Positions 18,310 through 29,148 of a DNA stretch of 64,000 nucleotides are shown here, piece after piece. Source of the DNA: Geomonas sp. RF6 (GTDB lineage: Bacteria > Desulfobacterota > Desulfuromonadia > Geobacterales > Geobacteraceae). Made by a program: the position numbers and the translations under genes. The notes beneath the pieces were generated by a model. The model searched no databases, was not told where the DNA came from, and was given only the letters and a program-made list of their open reading frames with translations. Numbering within the stretch: position 1 is the first letter of the stretch; each line of letters opens with the position of its first letter. The stretch spans positions 1,133,001 through 1,197,000 of the forward strand of contig NZ_CP087999.1 of the NCBI RefSeq assembly GCF_021044625.1, written 5' to 3'.

Positions 18310-19074
18310 ATGAAAAAACAGATTCTTTCTCTTTTCGGCATTCTGCTTCTACTGTGCCTCGGCGCCACTGGCGCTTCGGGCGAAGAGATCAAGGTTGGCG
18401 GCGGCGGGGCACCTATCGACGGCTTTTTCAAGCCGGTAAAGGAGCCGTTCGAGAAGACAACCGGCATCAATATGACCTTCGTCTTCAGCAACGCGACCCT
18501 GGCATTCAAGCAGTTGATGGCAAACGAAGTGGACCTCTGCTCCGCAGGTATGGCTTACGACGATCTGGTCAAGGCGATGGAGAAGGAAAAGATGCCGGTT
18601 GCCAACCCCGGTGCCTTCAGCGCCACCACCATCGGTGCCAGCAAGATCGCCACCATGGTCCATAAGGACAATCCGGTGAACGCCCTCACACTTGATCAGC
18701 TGAAGGGTATTTTCACCGGGAAGATCACCAACTGGAAAGAGGTGGGGGGGAAGGATGCGCCCATTCTCATCGTCCTTACGAAGATCAATCCCGCCACCGT
18801 CACCTCCTTCAGGACCCTTGCCATGAGCGGAGAGCCGTATGCCACGGACGTCCTGGATGCCGGCAGCTTCGAGGACGTGCGCGAGAAGGTGGCGGCGAAC
18901 CCGGAGGCGATCGCTTTCAATCCGGCGCCCAAGGTGGACCAGTCGGTAAAGACCGTGCAGACGCCGGAGGTTTCGCGCCCGATGATCGTCGTCACCAAAG
19001 GTGCGCCCTCGCCGAAGGTGCAGAAGCTTCTGGACTTCATGAAAGGTGAAGGGAAGAAGTACCTGAAGCAGTAG
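18310..19074 (+). CDS. PstS-like periplasmic substrate-binding protein
   Basis: 254 residues with a signal peptide ([23 protein letters not shown]). [24 protein letters not shown] starts the mature part, and [25 protein letters not shown] is the hallmark of the PBP-like/PstS family. It is shorter than classical PstS and has no pst transporter genes beside it. Instead it lies 31 bases upstream of a chemoreceptor gene, which suggests ligand sensing more than uptake. CAGGAGGGTGAC precedes the ATG. The ligand (phosphate or another oxyanion) is not known. Confidence 0.8.
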   Translation: MKKQILSLFGILLLLCLGATGASGEEIKVGGGGAPIDGFFKPVKEPFEKTTGINMTFVFSNATLAFKQLMANEVDLCSAGMAYDDLVKAMEKEKMPVANPGAFSATTIGASKIATMVHKDNPVNALTLDQLKGIFTGKITNWKEVGGKDAPILIVLTKINPATVTSFRTLAMSGEPYATDVLDAGSFEDVREKVAANPEAIAFNPAPKVDQSVKTVQTPEVSRPMIVVTKGAPSPKVQKLLDFMKGEGKKYLKQ

Positions 19075-19105
19075 CCCCCAATCAGATCACTCAGATGGAG
19101 CAGAC

Positions 19106-21556
19106 ATGACCATCAAGACAAAGCTCACCCTGAATGTAGTCATCGTCATCATCATTGTGGCGGCGGTGGCGACTACCAGCATTGTAGCTATGGAGTTCGT
19201 GAAGAGCCGACTGCACGATCTGACTCAGCGCAGTACGCCCTTCCAGATGCGCACGGTGGAGTTCCAGCGTGCCATACAGGGAGCCACCGCCGATCTTACC
19301 AAAGTCAGCGCCGCCCGCACCCGCGATGAGTTCAACGGTTATAAAGCTGAGGCAGAGAAGTCCCTCGAGGACGTGCAAAGCGCGCAGACCGCGCTGCAGG
19401 CCCTTGCTGGCGACACGAAGATCGAGGCGTATGGCGCTCTGAGCAGCATCGCCAGCGAGCTCTTCACAGTAAGCGAGGGGCGCCTCAGGGCGAATGAAGA
19501 TGCTGTCGCAGCGCGCAAGGCTATAGGGGACCGTCTGCGCGAGGCCACTGCGCGCCTCAAGGAGCTGGATAAAAAAACGAAGGAGCTGCAGGGCTCTACC
19601 TCTACCTCCTACAGCAAGTCGATGACCGCGACTACCGACGTCTCCGGGCGGGTGCGGGATTTCGAAGCAACGAAGCTCATAATGAAGGACCTGCAGTTGG
19701 GGCTCCTGCAGCTCGTGCAGTCGCAGACCAAAAAAGGGGTACTGATCTCCCAGGGAAAATGCAACTCGGACATCAAGAAAGTGCAGGAGAGCGCCATCAT
19801 GAAACGCGCTCCCCTCATGGCCGCCGACGTGAAGATCGTCGCGGAGAAGTTCCCGAATCTGGTGAAGGCACAGATGGCTGTAGCGGGGCAGGCAGGTGCA
19901 GATACCGCCGCCCGGGATGCACTGGTTAACGAAATAACGGACAAGATGAATGCGGTGGTACTCTACCTGGATCAGGAAGGTGTGGTGGCGACCGACAACC
20001 TCGCGAGCGAGACCCGGAAGCAGAACTCCTATTTTGGCAATTCCACCCTCGCCACCACCATTATGGCTGCGAACTCGGAGCTCCTCTCTCTGGGGCTGAA
20101 CGCACAGGGGCTCTCCGAGCGACTTTTCTCTGCCTCAAATGTGAAGGACGTAGCCGCGGTAGAAGGAGACCTCAACCGGGTATTTTCAAGGATTGCGGAG
20201 GTGGAGGCGGAACTCGGCGCCTCCCTCAAGAAGCTTGGCGCCCGTGGCGAGACGCAGCTCCTCCTTAATGCCCAGGGGGCGTTGAACTCGGTGCATACGG
20301 GGATCACCGCCCACGGCGGCGTGGTCATGAAGATACGCAACCGCCTGGAAATGGAGGCGAAAGCATCGGCGGCGATGGAGAAGCTGCGGGAGATAGTGCT
20401 GCAGCAGGCGGAGAAGGGAAAACAGACGGTATCGGTCGCGCAGGTGGACCAGGAGAAGGCGATTTCCACCGTGAACAGGATGGCCACCTTCAGCACCATG
20501 ATCATTGGTGCCATCGGAGGGGGCGCCATCCTTTTCGGGATCCTGTTCGGCGTCTGGATCTACCGCTCCGTCTCCCGCCCACTGCACAAGTTGCTGGAGG
20601 TTTCCCACGCGGTCGCCGGCGGCGATCTTGCGGTCCATATCGACACTACCAACAATGACGAGGTGGGACAGGTGCAGATGGCGATGGCGGAAATGGTAAA
20701 GAACCTGCGGGAAATGTTCGCCAAAATCAAGGACGCGACCGGTAGCCTCGCCAGCAGCTCGGAGGAGCTTTCCGCCACCGCAACGGCGCTGCAGCGCGGC
20801 TCGGAGGAGCAGACCAGCCGCATTGACCAGTCCTCTACAGCCATGAGCGAGATGACCCAGAGTACCGTGGAGGTGGTGCAGAATTCCAGGGATACTTCCG
20901 ACGCCGCGGAAAAAATGAAGCTTTTGGCGAACGAAGGAAAGGGAGCCATGTACGTGACCGGAGACGAGCTGAACCGCTTCGCCGCCTCCGTAAAGGCTAC
21001 CGCCGACAGGGTCGAAAGTCTGGGGCAGCAGTCGGAGCAGATCACCGAAATCGTCACCCTCATCAGCGACATCGCCGATCAGACCAATCTCCTGGCGCTG
21101 AACGCAGCTATCGAGGCGGCGCGGGCCGGCGAGCAGGGGAGAGGCTTCGCCGTCGTCGCCGATAACGTGAAGCTCCTCGCCGAACGGACGAGTGAGGCGA
21201 CCAACAACATCTACGAAACGGTGAAGGCGATGCAGGAGAGCGTGAAGGCATCGATAGCGCTGATGCAGGAGGAGCGTGCTTCGGTGGATCGGGTGCAGGA
21301 ACAGGTGCAGCAGACACTGCAGGCGATGGATGAAATCACAGCCTATGTGGAGCGGGTGACGGGGATGGTGCAGCGGATTGCGGTAGCGGCAAAGGATCAA
21401 TCATCCTCGACTGAAGACGTGTCCCGCAACATCGAGGGGATCTTCACCATCGCCCGCGAGCTGCGTACCTCCTTTACCGACATCAAGAGTTCCTCCGGCA
21501 TGCTCTCCCACCTGGCCTCCGATCTCGACACCATGGTCGGGTGGTTCAAGCTCTGA
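19106..21556 (+). CDS. Methyl-accepting chemotaxis protein with a long periplasmic region
   Basis: 816 residues. TM1 is at about residues 9-28 ([20 protein letters not shown]), followed by about 440 helical periplasmic residues. TM2 is near 470-492 ([20 protein letters not shown]), then a HAMP domain ([19 protein letters not shown]). The signalling domain has the invariant tip [33 protein letters not shown] in family form. Receptors of this class signal through CheW/CheA. It directly follows the PstS-like gene, which may present the ligand. No C-terminal CheR-docking pentapeptide is seen. Confidence 0.92.
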   Translation: MTIKTKLTLNVVIVIIIVAAVATTSIVAMEFVKSRLHDLTQRSTPFQMRTVEFQRAIQGATADLTKVSAARTRDEFNGYKAEAEKSLEDVQSAQTALQALAGDTKIEAYGALSSIASELFTVSEGRLRANEDAVAARKAIGDRLREATARLKELDKKTKELQGSTSTSYSKSMTATTDVSGRVRDFEATKLIMKDLQLGLLQLVQSQTKKGVLISQGKCNSDIKKVQESAIMKRAPLMAADVKIVAEKFPNLVKAQMAVAGQAGADTAARDALVNEITDKMNAVVLYLDQEGVVATDNLASETRKQNSYFGNSTLATTIMAANSELLSLGLNAQGLSERLFSASNVKDVAAVEGDLNRVFSRIAEVEAELGASLKKLGARGETQLLLNAQGALNSVHTGITAHGGVVMKIRNRLEMEAKASAAMEKLREIVLQQAEKGKQTVSVAQVDQEKAISTVNRMATFSTMIIGAIGGGAILFGILFGVWIYRSVSRPLHKLLEVSHAVAGGDLAVHIDTTNNDEVGQVQMAMAEMVKNLREMFAKIKDATGSLASSSEELSATATALQRGSEEQTSRIDQSSTAMSEMTQSTVEVVQNSRDTSDAAEKMKLLANEGKGAMYVTGDELNRFAASVKATADRVESLGQQSEQITEIVTLISDIADQTNLLALNAAIEAARAGEQGRGFAVVADNVKLLAERTSEATNNIYETVKAMQESVKASIALMQEERASVDRVQEQVQQTLQAMDEITAYVERVTGMVQRIAVAAKDQSSSTEDVSRNIEGIFTIARELRTSFTDIKSSSGMLSHLASDLDTMVGWFKL

Positions 21557-21610
21557 TAAATCGCTCCTCATCACTTTCGCCACCGCAGGTGGCACCACAT
21601 CATCCTCAGG

Positions 21611-21642
21611 AGGCGAGGCGGGAATTCCCCCTCGCCTTTTCC
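21611..21642 (+). terminator. Rho-independent terminator after the chemoreceptor gene
   Basis: AGGCGAG and CTCGCCT pair, extended by GGG/CCC around AATT, followed by TTTTCCTTT. Confidence 0.7.
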
Positions 21643-21759
21643 TTTGCGCTCCAGCTGTCTGACCTCAGTAGTTGGTGAGCCGGAGCGGAAAAAAGTTGTC
21701 TTTTCCCTCATCATTGTCCATAAAACAAGTAAAGCTGCATAGGGGGGAGGAAGAAGGAA

Positions 21760-22365
21760 GTGCGCATAATAGGGCTTACCGGAGGGATAGCGTCGGGAAA
21801 GAGCACCGTCAGTGCCATCCTGGAGGAGGTGGGGTGCGTCATCATCGACGCGGACCTTATCGCCAGGGAAGTCGTGCAACCGGGGGAGCCTGCCTACCGG
21901 TCAATCGTGGCGACTTTCGGGGAAGGGGTACTCTCGCCGGACGGCACTCTCGACAGAAAGGCTCTCGGGCGCCTCGTCTTTTCCGACCCCGAGGCGCGCC
22001 GCGCGCTGGAGCGGATCACGCACCCGGCAATAGCGGAAAGGTCGCTCGAGCGGCTTGCCTCCTGCCGGCGGGCCGGCGAGAGCGTCGTCTTCTACGTCGC
22101 CCCTCTCCTCATCGAGGCGGGTGCACTTTCGCGAGTAACGGAGCTCTGGGTCGTCTATGTCGACGAGGAGACGCAGCTCTCGCGGCTGATGGAGCGCGAG
22201 GGGGTATCAAGGGAAGAGGCACAGGGGAGGATTTCGGCGCAGATGCCGATGGAGGAGAAGAAGGGATACGCCGCCATCGTCATAGACAACCGCGGTACGA
22301 AGGAAGCGCTCCGTGAAGAGGTGCTGCGCCTTTGGCGGGAGGAAGTGGGCGGCGAAGTGTCGTGA
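21760..22365 (+). CDS. coaE: Dephospho-CoA kinase
   Basis: 201 residues starting at GTG with GGAGGAAGAAGG upstream. IIGLTGGIASGKST is the P-loop, followed by VIIDADLIAREVVQPG, the DAD element of CoaE. SGRLVFSDP-type and ITHPAI blocks (RLVFSDPEARRALERITHPAI in pieces) are also typical. The enzyme phosphorylates the ribose 3' hydroxyl of dephospho-CoA in the last step of CoA synthesis. It is monocistronic, ending at a terminator shared with the convergent IclR gene. Confidence 0.95.
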   Translation: MRIIGLTGGIASGKSTVSAILEEVGCVIIDADLIAREVVQPGEPAYRSIVATFGEGVLSPDGTLDRKALGRLVFSDPEARRALERITHPAIAERSLERLASCRRAGESVVFYVAPLLIEAGALSRVTELWVVYVDEETQLSRLMEREGVSREEAQGRISAQMPMEEKKGYAAIVIDNRGTKEALREEVLRLWREEVGGEVS

Positions 22366-22413
22366 ACGTCCCCCTCCCCCTTCAACGGAAGGCGCGTCAC
22401 CTCCGCACCAACG

Positions 22414-22442
22414 AAAAAGGCCCCGTCTCCGGGGCCTTTTTC
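22414..22442. terminator. Bidirectional terminator between coaE and the IclR gene
   Basis: AAAAAGGCCCCG and CGGGGCCTTTTT pair around TCTC, with an A tract and a T tract on the two sides. Confidence 0.85.
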
Positions 22443-23224
22443 TACTTGTGGTAGCCGAGCTTCTGGGAGATCTCCTCCCCCGCCCTCATCACCAGCGGGA
22501 TCAGTTCCTTCTCCATCCGCTCATCGGTGAAGCGCATGGCAGGACCGGAAACACTCACCGCCCCCACGATCCTGCGGGTATAGTCCCGGATCGGCGCGCC
22601 GACGCACTTGACGCCGGGATCCATCTCCTCGTCGTCGATGGCGTACCCCTGCTCCGCGATCACCTTCAGCTGCTTCTTGAACTCGTCGCGGTCCGTGATC
22701 GTCTTCGGGGTGTAACGGTGCATCTCCTTCGTCGGGAGATAGTTCTCCAGCTCCTCGTCCGTCATGTAGGCGAGCTGCATCTTCCCGGCGGCGGTGGCGT
22801 ACGCCGGGAGCCTCGCCCCGACCCGCGGCACGACGCGGACAGTCAGGTCCGTCTCCACCACGTCGAGGTAGACGATGAAGCTGTCTTTCAGGATCGCCAC
22901 GTACGTCGTCTCGTTGCACTCCCGGACCAGCGACTCGAGGACCGGGCGGGACTGGCGCAAAAGCCCCATCTGTCTAATGAAGGTCTGCCCCAGTTCCAGG
23001 GTCTTCAGACCGAGCCGGTAGTTCTCGGTCACCTTGTTCTGCTCGATATAATTTCTCGACTCCAGCGTCGCCAGCAGTCTGAAAACGTTGTTCTTGTGCA
23101 ACTTGAGTCTCTTGGAAAGCTCGGTCACGCCGAGTTCGTCCACCTCGTCGTGAAACTGCTCCAGAAGATCAAGGGCGTGGGAGACCGCCTGTATAATGTA
23201 TTCTGATTTCTCTTTTTTTGCCAT
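22442..23224 (-). CDS. IclR-family transcriptional regulator
   Basis: 260 residues. The N-terminal winged helix-turn-helix covers VSHALDLLEQFHDEVDELGVTELSKRLKLHKNNVFRLLATLE in family form. The effector domain has YRLGLKTLELG, YATAAGKMQLAYM and GVKCVGAPIRDYTRRIVGAVSVSGP, as in IclR proteins that bind small organic acids. The ATG at 23224 has AGGTG 6 bases upstream; an in-frame GTG at 23233 is an alternative. No catabolic operon is adjacent, so the target is unknown. It is convergent with coaE and divergent from the heme-sensing kinase gene. Confidence 0.88.
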   Translation of the reverse strand: MAKKEKSEYIIQAVSHALDLLEQFHDEVDELGVTELSKRLKLHKNNVFRLLATLESRNYIEQNKVTENYRLGLKTLELGQTFIRQMGLLRQSRPVLESLVRECNETTYVAILKDSFIVYLDVVETDLTVRVVPRVGARLPAYATAAGKMQLAYMTDEELENYLPTKEMHRYTPKTITDRDEFKKQLKVIAEQGYAIDDEEMDPGVKCVGAPIRDYTRRIVGAVSVSGPAMRFTDERMEKELIPLVMRAGEEISQKLGYHK

Positions 23225-23502
23225 GAGGTGCACCTGTCCGTTGATAAAATCGCAACTGCTCTAATTAGCCCGCCTGCACACTTCTGTCAAGACAATTTAT
23301 TGCTTGATAATCTGCATTCATGTGAGTACACTCCGGCTGCCGTTCTATAACACCGTAGACCTTCGTGCCGAACAAAGGGTCAGGACGCGTACATCGGCTA
23401 AAGAGCTTCACCATTCTATAGAATAATGTTTTATCGTTGTCAAGCAGCAAAAGCCTTTAGCGCCCCGGCCTTTGCCTGCGTCACACCACAGGAGGGCCTG
23501 CG

Positions 23503-25128
<1,626 letters not shown>

Positions 25129-25171
25129 CGCCGGCGCCGTCCACCCCGTCCACCCCGTCCACGACAGACGC

Positions 25172-25203
25172 AAAAAGCCCCGCCTGCAACAGGCGGGGCT
25201 TTT
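25172..25203. terminator. Bidirectional terminator between kinase and regulator genes
   Basis: AGCCCCGCCTG and CAGGCGGGGCT pair around a short loop, with AAAA before and TTT after. Confidence 0.8.
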
Positions 25204-25231
25204 GTCATGCCACGATCTTTTCGGGGGGCGA

Positions 25232-26683
25232 CTATTCCGAAGCCTGCCCCTTTATGGAGATCCCCAGCTTCTTCACCAGCGCCTGGAAGTTCGGCCTCTG
25301 CATCCCGGTCTCCTCGGCAGCGCGGGTGATGTTCCAGTTGTTCCGCTCCAGGGCCTGCAGCGCAAATGCCTTCTCCACCGGCTCCACCGCCTGCTCCCTG
25401 ATCAGCCTCTTCGTCTGCTTCAGCTCGTCAGCGCTCTGCGGCACGAACCCCGGAAGCATCCCCCCCCCCTGCTTCTCGCCGGAGCCGTGGAGCTCCAGAT
25501 CGGAGACCTGGATCATCTCCCCGGCAGAGAGAACCACCGCGCGCTCGATGGCACCTTGCAGCTCCCGCACGTTCCCCGGGAAAGGGTACTCCTCCAGGAG
25601 AGCGAGCGCCGCGGGACTGATCCCCCTGATCTCCTTCCCGGTCTCCTCCGCAAAGACCTTCAGGAAGTGGCTTATCAGGAGGGGCTTGTCCCCCTTCCGC
25701 TCGCGCAACGGCGGGAGCTCGATGGGGATGATGTTCAGGCGGAAAAAGAGGTCCTCGCGGAAGGTCCCCTCCTTCACCATGGTGCGCAGGTTCTTGTTGC
25801 TCGCAGCGACGAGCCGTATGTCGAACGGTACCGGCTGCGTTCCCCCGATCGGAGTCACCTCGCGCTGCTGCAGCACGCGCAAAAGCTTCGCCTGCGTGGT
25901 GAGGGAGATGTTGGCTACCTCGTCAAGGAAGAGGGTACCGCCGTCGGCGACCTTGAAGAGGCCGCTCTTTGTGTGGAGCGCTCCGGTGAACGATCCCTTC
26001 ACGTGGCCGAAGAGCTCGCTCTCCAGCAGGTTCTCCACGAGGGAGGTACAGTCGACCGCCACAAAGGGGTGAGAGCGACGCGTGCTGTTCTTGTGGATGG
26101 CGCGGGCCACCAGTTCCTTCCCGGTGCCGCTCTCTCCGAGGATGAGGACGGTGCTGTCGGTCGGGGCGACCTGCATGATCCGGTGGTAGACCTTCTGCAT
26201 CTCCCGGCTCTCGCCGATGAAGGCGTCCAGCCCCTGACGATGCCTGAGGTCCTGCTTCAGCGAAAGGCTCTCCATGAGGACGGTGCGGTGCGCCAGCGCC
26301 CCCTGCACCTTGGCGAGGATCTGGTCCGGCTCGAACGGCTTCGCGATGTAGTCGAAGGCGCCGCACTTCATCGCCTCCACCGCGGTGTCGACCGTGGAAT
26401 ACCCGGTGATGATGATGACCGGCGTCTCCGGCTGGAGACCCTTGATGGCGGTGAGGAGCTCGATGCCGCTCATCCCCGGCATCTTCAGATCGGTGAGGAC
26501 GAGGTCAAACCCCTTGTTCTGCATCATCTCCAGGGCAAGATAGCCGCTGGCGCTGGTTTCCACCTCCAGGCCGCCGGTTTCGAGGGTGCGCCGCAATCCC
26601 TCCCTGATCACCGGCTCGTCATCCACCACGAGGATGCGTGCCTGAATCTTTTCACCCGATACGCCTGCGTCTGCACCTTCCAT
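25232..26683 (-). CDS. bccR: Sigma-54-dependent response regulator, BccR-like
   Basis: 483 residues from the ATG at 26683 (GGGAGGA 6 bases upstream). The receiver domain has ILVVDDEP and phospho-acceptor Asp65 in VLTDLKMPG. The AAA+ domain has GESGTGKE (183-190), the sigma-54 contact motif GSFTGA (230-235), FLDEV and NVRELQGAIERAVV. A Fis-type helix-turn-helix ends the chain (NITRAAEETGMQRPNFQALVKK). Such regulators bind far upstream and activate sigma-54 promoters with ATP. Position next to cbcA/cbcB, as for BccR of G. sulfurreducens (recalled from published work), supports the name. A -24/-12 promoter and an inverted repeat occur in the divergent gap. Confidence 0.85.
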   Translation of the reverse strand: MEGADAGVSGEKIQARILVVDDEPVIREGLRRTLETGGLEVETSASGYLALEMMQNKGFDLVLTDLKMPGMSGIELLTAIKGLQPETPVIIITGYSTVDTAVEAMKCGAFDYIAKPFEPDQILAKVQGALAHRTVLMESLSLKQDLRHRQGLDAFIGESREMQKVYHRIMQVAPTDSTVLILGESGTGKELVARAIHKNSTRRSHPFVAVDCTSLVENLLESELFGHVKGSFTGALHTKSGLFKVADGGTLFLDEVANISLTTQAKLLRVLQQREVTPIGGTQPVPFDIRLVAASNKNLRTMVKEGTFREDLFFRLNIIPIELPPLRERKGDKPLLISHFLKVFAEETGKEIRGISPAALALLEEYPFPGNVRELQGAIERAVVLSAGEMIQVSDLELHGSGEKQGGGMLPGFVPQSADELKQTKRLIREQAVEPVEKAFALQALERNNWNITRAAEETGMQRPNFQALVKKLGISIKGQASE

Positions 26684-26825
26684 CTCTATCCTCCCGCCCC
26701 AGAACGACTTTTCATGACATGAATACAATAACGGTACTGCCAAGTCAAACAAGAAATACGGCTTCCGGCGCGGCTTTGCGCCCCCCTGGCCGTTCCCTTC
26801 CCACCCTGCTACCCCTCTTATGAAG

Positions 26826-26857
26826 AAATATACAGGGTCATCCGCAGGTGTATATTT
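26826..26857. promoter_or_regulatory. Inverted repeat, candidate enhancer for the sigma-54 regulator
   Basis: AAATATACA (26826-26834) and its exact complement TGTATATTT (26849-26857) flank a 14-bp spacer. The site lies about 230 bp upstream of the -24/-12 promoter and 143 bp upstream of the regulator start, a normal place for an enhancer bound by an NtrC-type activator. A further TATACA half site is near 26968. Confidence 0.5.
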
Positions 26858-27054
26858 TTTTATGCTCCCCCGGGAACCATAAACATACTATGAAATACAG
26901 CCACATACAAGGCGGAAGCTTCATGGGGCCGCTTTTGTCAACTCCGGCACCCGTATGATTTTTTTATACACCGACTCCGTACCAGCTGCGTACCCGGCTC
27001 CATCCAAGCGTGTAATATCGGCTAGTTACAAGAATCCACAACTCCACCACGCAT

Positions 27055-27070
27055 TGGTATGCGATCTGCA
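27055..27070 (+). promoter_or_regulatory. Sigma-54 (-24/-12) promoter of the cbc operon
   Basis: TGGTATGCGATCTGCA has GG at 27056-27057 and GC at 27068-27069 with exactly 10 bases between, the RpoN spacing. The expected start is near 27081, about 50 bases before the first small gene. Confidence 0.65.
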
Positions 27071-27129
27071 GTAGGGAGGGACATCTACGCCGCACCGGCA
27101 GGAACAAGATTCATTAAAGGAGAAACACC

Positions 27130-27360
27130 ATGAAGACCTCGATCAAAGGAATCATCGCAGCCATCGCCGCCGCAACGCCGTCATACGCCTCGACAGGACA
27201 GGAAAGTGGCAACGGCATGCTGATGGCCCTTTTCTTCGGCTTTGCCGCCCTCATCATCGCGTTTCAGCTCGTCCCTGCGCTTCTGCTCCTCTTCGGGATG
27301 GTGAAGGGTCTCTTCTCCGCGGTGTCCGCCCCCGCCCAGCCGGAGGTGAAGCAGTCCTAG
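27130..27360 (+). CDS. Small membrane protein, first of a paralogous pair
   Basis: 76 residues: a signal-like N-terminus (IIAAIAAATPSYAS), then one strong membrane helix (about residues 30-60) with the motif GF-x-ALI-x3-QLVPA-x-L-x3-G-x2-KG. The same motif recurs in the gene at 27839. AAAGGAGAAACACC precedes the ATG. It is the first gene after the sigma-54 promoter. I do not recognise a named family; a role as an assembly or accessory subunit of the downstream cytochrome complex is inferred from context only. Confidence 0.7.
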   Translation: MKTSIKGIIAAIAAATPSYASTGQESGNGMLMALFFGFAALIIAFQLVPALLLLFGMVKGLFSAVSAPAQPEVKQS

Positions 27361-27403
27361 GTCGGGCCGCTTTCGCCACAACGCCAGAAAAGGGGTAGAG
27401 CAC

Positions 27404-27799
27404 ATGGTGGGACTTCTCATACTGGACAAAGACCGGAGCGCTCGGAAGATCCTCGCTGACATCCTCATCGAGGAGGGTTACGACGTCACGGTAACCGGCT
27501 CCGCTGCCCAGGCATTGCAATCCATTCTGAAAAAGAACGCCCACGTGGTGTTACTGGGAGAGCAGTTCGATGACATCTCGGCGGCAGAATTGATCCCCAT
27601 CCTGAAGCAGTGCAACAAGGAGTTGAGTATCATCCTCGTCTCCAGCGACGCATCACTGCCGCTGATACGGAAGTTGCGCAAGGAAGGGATCTTCTACCAC
27701 GCGCTGAAGCCGGTACGTGCCGAAGACCGCGAGGAGATCCGCCAGGCGGTACGCTGCGCCTTCGCCAATCTGTCCGCTGCACACTTTGCCATGCATTGA
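27404..27799 (+). CDS. Degenerate response-regulator receiver domain protein
   Basis: 131 residues of CheY fold and no output domain. LLILDKDRSARKILADILIEEGYDV starts the fold with an acidic pocket (D8, D10), and ALKP keeps the conserved Lys (about 102). The phospho-acceptor position, normally h-h-h-D, reads VVLLGEQ, with Gly52 in place of Asp. It cannot be phosphorylated in the usual way. It lies between the two paralogous micro membrane proteins in the sigma-54 operon, so it may act as a protein-binding module there. Confidence 0.75.
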   Translation: MVGLLILDKDRSARKILADILIEEGYDVTVTGSAAQALQSILKKNAHVVLLGEQFDDISAAELIPILKQCNKELSIILVSSDASLPLIRKLRKEGIFYHALKPVRAEDREEIRQAVRCAFANLSAAHFAMH

Positions 27800-27838
27800 A
27801 AGACATTGCAGATGAAATCATTACAAGGGGGAAACACT

Positions 27839-28066
27839 ATGAAAACGAAAGAATGCATGAACGCGTTGATCCTGTTGCTGGGGAGCTCCAGCAGCGCTTT
27901 TGCCGCCGGCGGCCGTGAGGACCACAGTGGGCTTCTGGTCTGGGCCTTCCTCGGCTTCTGCGCCCTTATCGTGGTGGCGCAGCTCGTCCCGGCCGTCCTG
28001 GTCATGCTCGGCATAGCCAAAGGGATGGCGCCGCAGGGAGCGCAGCAGAGCGCCTCCCACAGGTAG
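27839..28066 (+). CDS. Small membrane protein, second of a paralogous pair
   Basis: 75 residues with a cleavable-looking signal (ALILLLGSSSSAFA) and a membrane helix with FLGFCALIVVAQLVPAVLVM, LGIAKGM, the same pattern as the protein at 27130. AAGGGGGAAACACT precedes the ATG. It ends 37 bases before cbcA. Function unknown; conserved spacing of the two copies around the receiver gene suggests the three products work with the cytochrome complex. Confidence 0.7.
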   Translation: MKTKECMNALILLLGSSSSAFAAGGREDHSGLLVWAFLGFCALIVVAQLVPAVLVMLGIAKGMAPQGAQQSASHR

Positions 28067-28103
28067 ATACTTCCGTTCCACTCACATAGGAGACATTGCC
28101 ATC

Positions 28104-29144
28104 ATGCAGAAATTCGTACTAATCGCCATAGCGGCGCTCACCGTGTGGGGCTCCGCCGCAGCGCACGCAGCGCCTGCCGGAAACGGCAGCTGTCTTTCCT
28201 GCCACGGGGAGAGCAGCATGGCAAAGACCGAGCGCGGCAACCACCTCTTCATCGACCCGCTCCAGTTCGCCAGCACCTCCCACGCCCAGATCGGCTGCCC
28301 CTCCTGCCACAACGGGGTCTCCGCCGCCCACCCGAAAGACGGCATCAGGCCGCCGCGGGCCAACTGCCAGGAGTGCCACGGCGCCGTCATGCAGGAATAC
28401 GCCCAGACCCGCCACGCCCAGAAGGCAGGGTGCGCCGACTGCCACGACCCGCATCGCGCGAAGACGATCGCCTACGCCTCCGGCGCCGAGATGAACCGCC
28501 AGTGCGCCCAATGCCACGACAAGGGGAAAATGCTCGCGCTGCACGGCAGGTGGCTCCCCCAGTCCGACCTGCACATGGACGCCGTCCCCTGCATCACCTG
28601 CCACGTCGGGAGCAAGGACTACGTCATCAACCTGTACGTGGTTAAGGAAGCCGCCAAGGGGGAGCTGAAGACCGCATCGTACCAGGAGCTCGCGGCGCTG
28701 GAGCCGGGGCGCGACATCAAGGGGATGGTGGACAAAAACGGCGACGGCAACATCTCGCTGGAGGAGTTGCGCTCCTTCAACAAGTACACGAAGACGAAGG
28801 GGCTGATCCTGACCGGGATGATGGTGCCAAAGACGATGTCCCACACCTTCCAGACGATGGACAACCGCTGGGACTGCACCTACTGCCACGCAGCCGGTCC
28901 TAAGACGAACCAGGAAAGCTTCCTCGCGCTGCCGGACGCCAACGGCCAGTACCCCCGCTTCCAGGTGCAGCGCGGCGCGGTGCTCGACCTCCTGTACGGC
29001 ACCCCGGACTTCTACATGCTCGGCTCCACCCGCAGCTTCCCGCTCAGCGTCCTCGGCGGTCTCATTATCCTTGGCGGCCTCGCCATGCCGCTGGGACACG
29101 GAAGCCTGCGCTTCCTCACCAGAAAGAACAGAAAGGAGCACTGA
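28104..29144 (+). CDS. cbcA: Heptaheme c-type cytochrome of the CbcBA quinol oxidoreductase
   Basis: 346 residues. The signal peptide is about 1-22. Seven CxxCH motifs occur at about residues 30, 65, 88, 110, 134, 163 and 258. Between the sixth and seventh is a calcium-binding EF-hand loop DKNGDGNISLEE (210-221). A C-terminal membrane helix (313-331) anchors it, facing the periplasm. With the adjacent cytochrome b it should pass quinol electrons to periplasmic cytochromes. The heme count, gene order and nearby sigma-54 regulator match the CbcBA system of G. sulfurreducens, used near the low-potential limit of respiration (literature recalled). Confidence 0.85.
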   Translation: MQKFVLIAIAALTVWGSAAAHAAPAGNGSCLSCHGESSMAKTERGNHLFIDPLQFASTSHAQIGCPSCHNGVSAAHPKDGIRPPRANCQECHGAVMQEYAQTRHAQKAGCADCHDPHRAKTIAYASGAEMNRQCAQCHDKGKMLALHGRWLPQSDLHMDAVPCITCHVGSKDYVINLYVVKEAAKGELKTASYQELAALEPGRDIKGMVDKNGDGNISLEELRSFNKYTKTKGLILTGMMVPKTMSHTFQTMDNRWDCTYCHAAGPKTNQESFLALPDANGQYPRFQVQRGAVLDLLYGTPDFYMLGSTRSFPLSVLGGLIILGGLAMPLGHGSLRFLTRKNRKEH

Positions 29145-29148
29145 CGCC

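Noticed and set aside
25137-25162. Short tandem repeat CCCCGTCCA after the kinase gene
   Set aside because: Fewer than three units of 9 bp in an intergenic gap. Nothing suggests a function beyond slippage.
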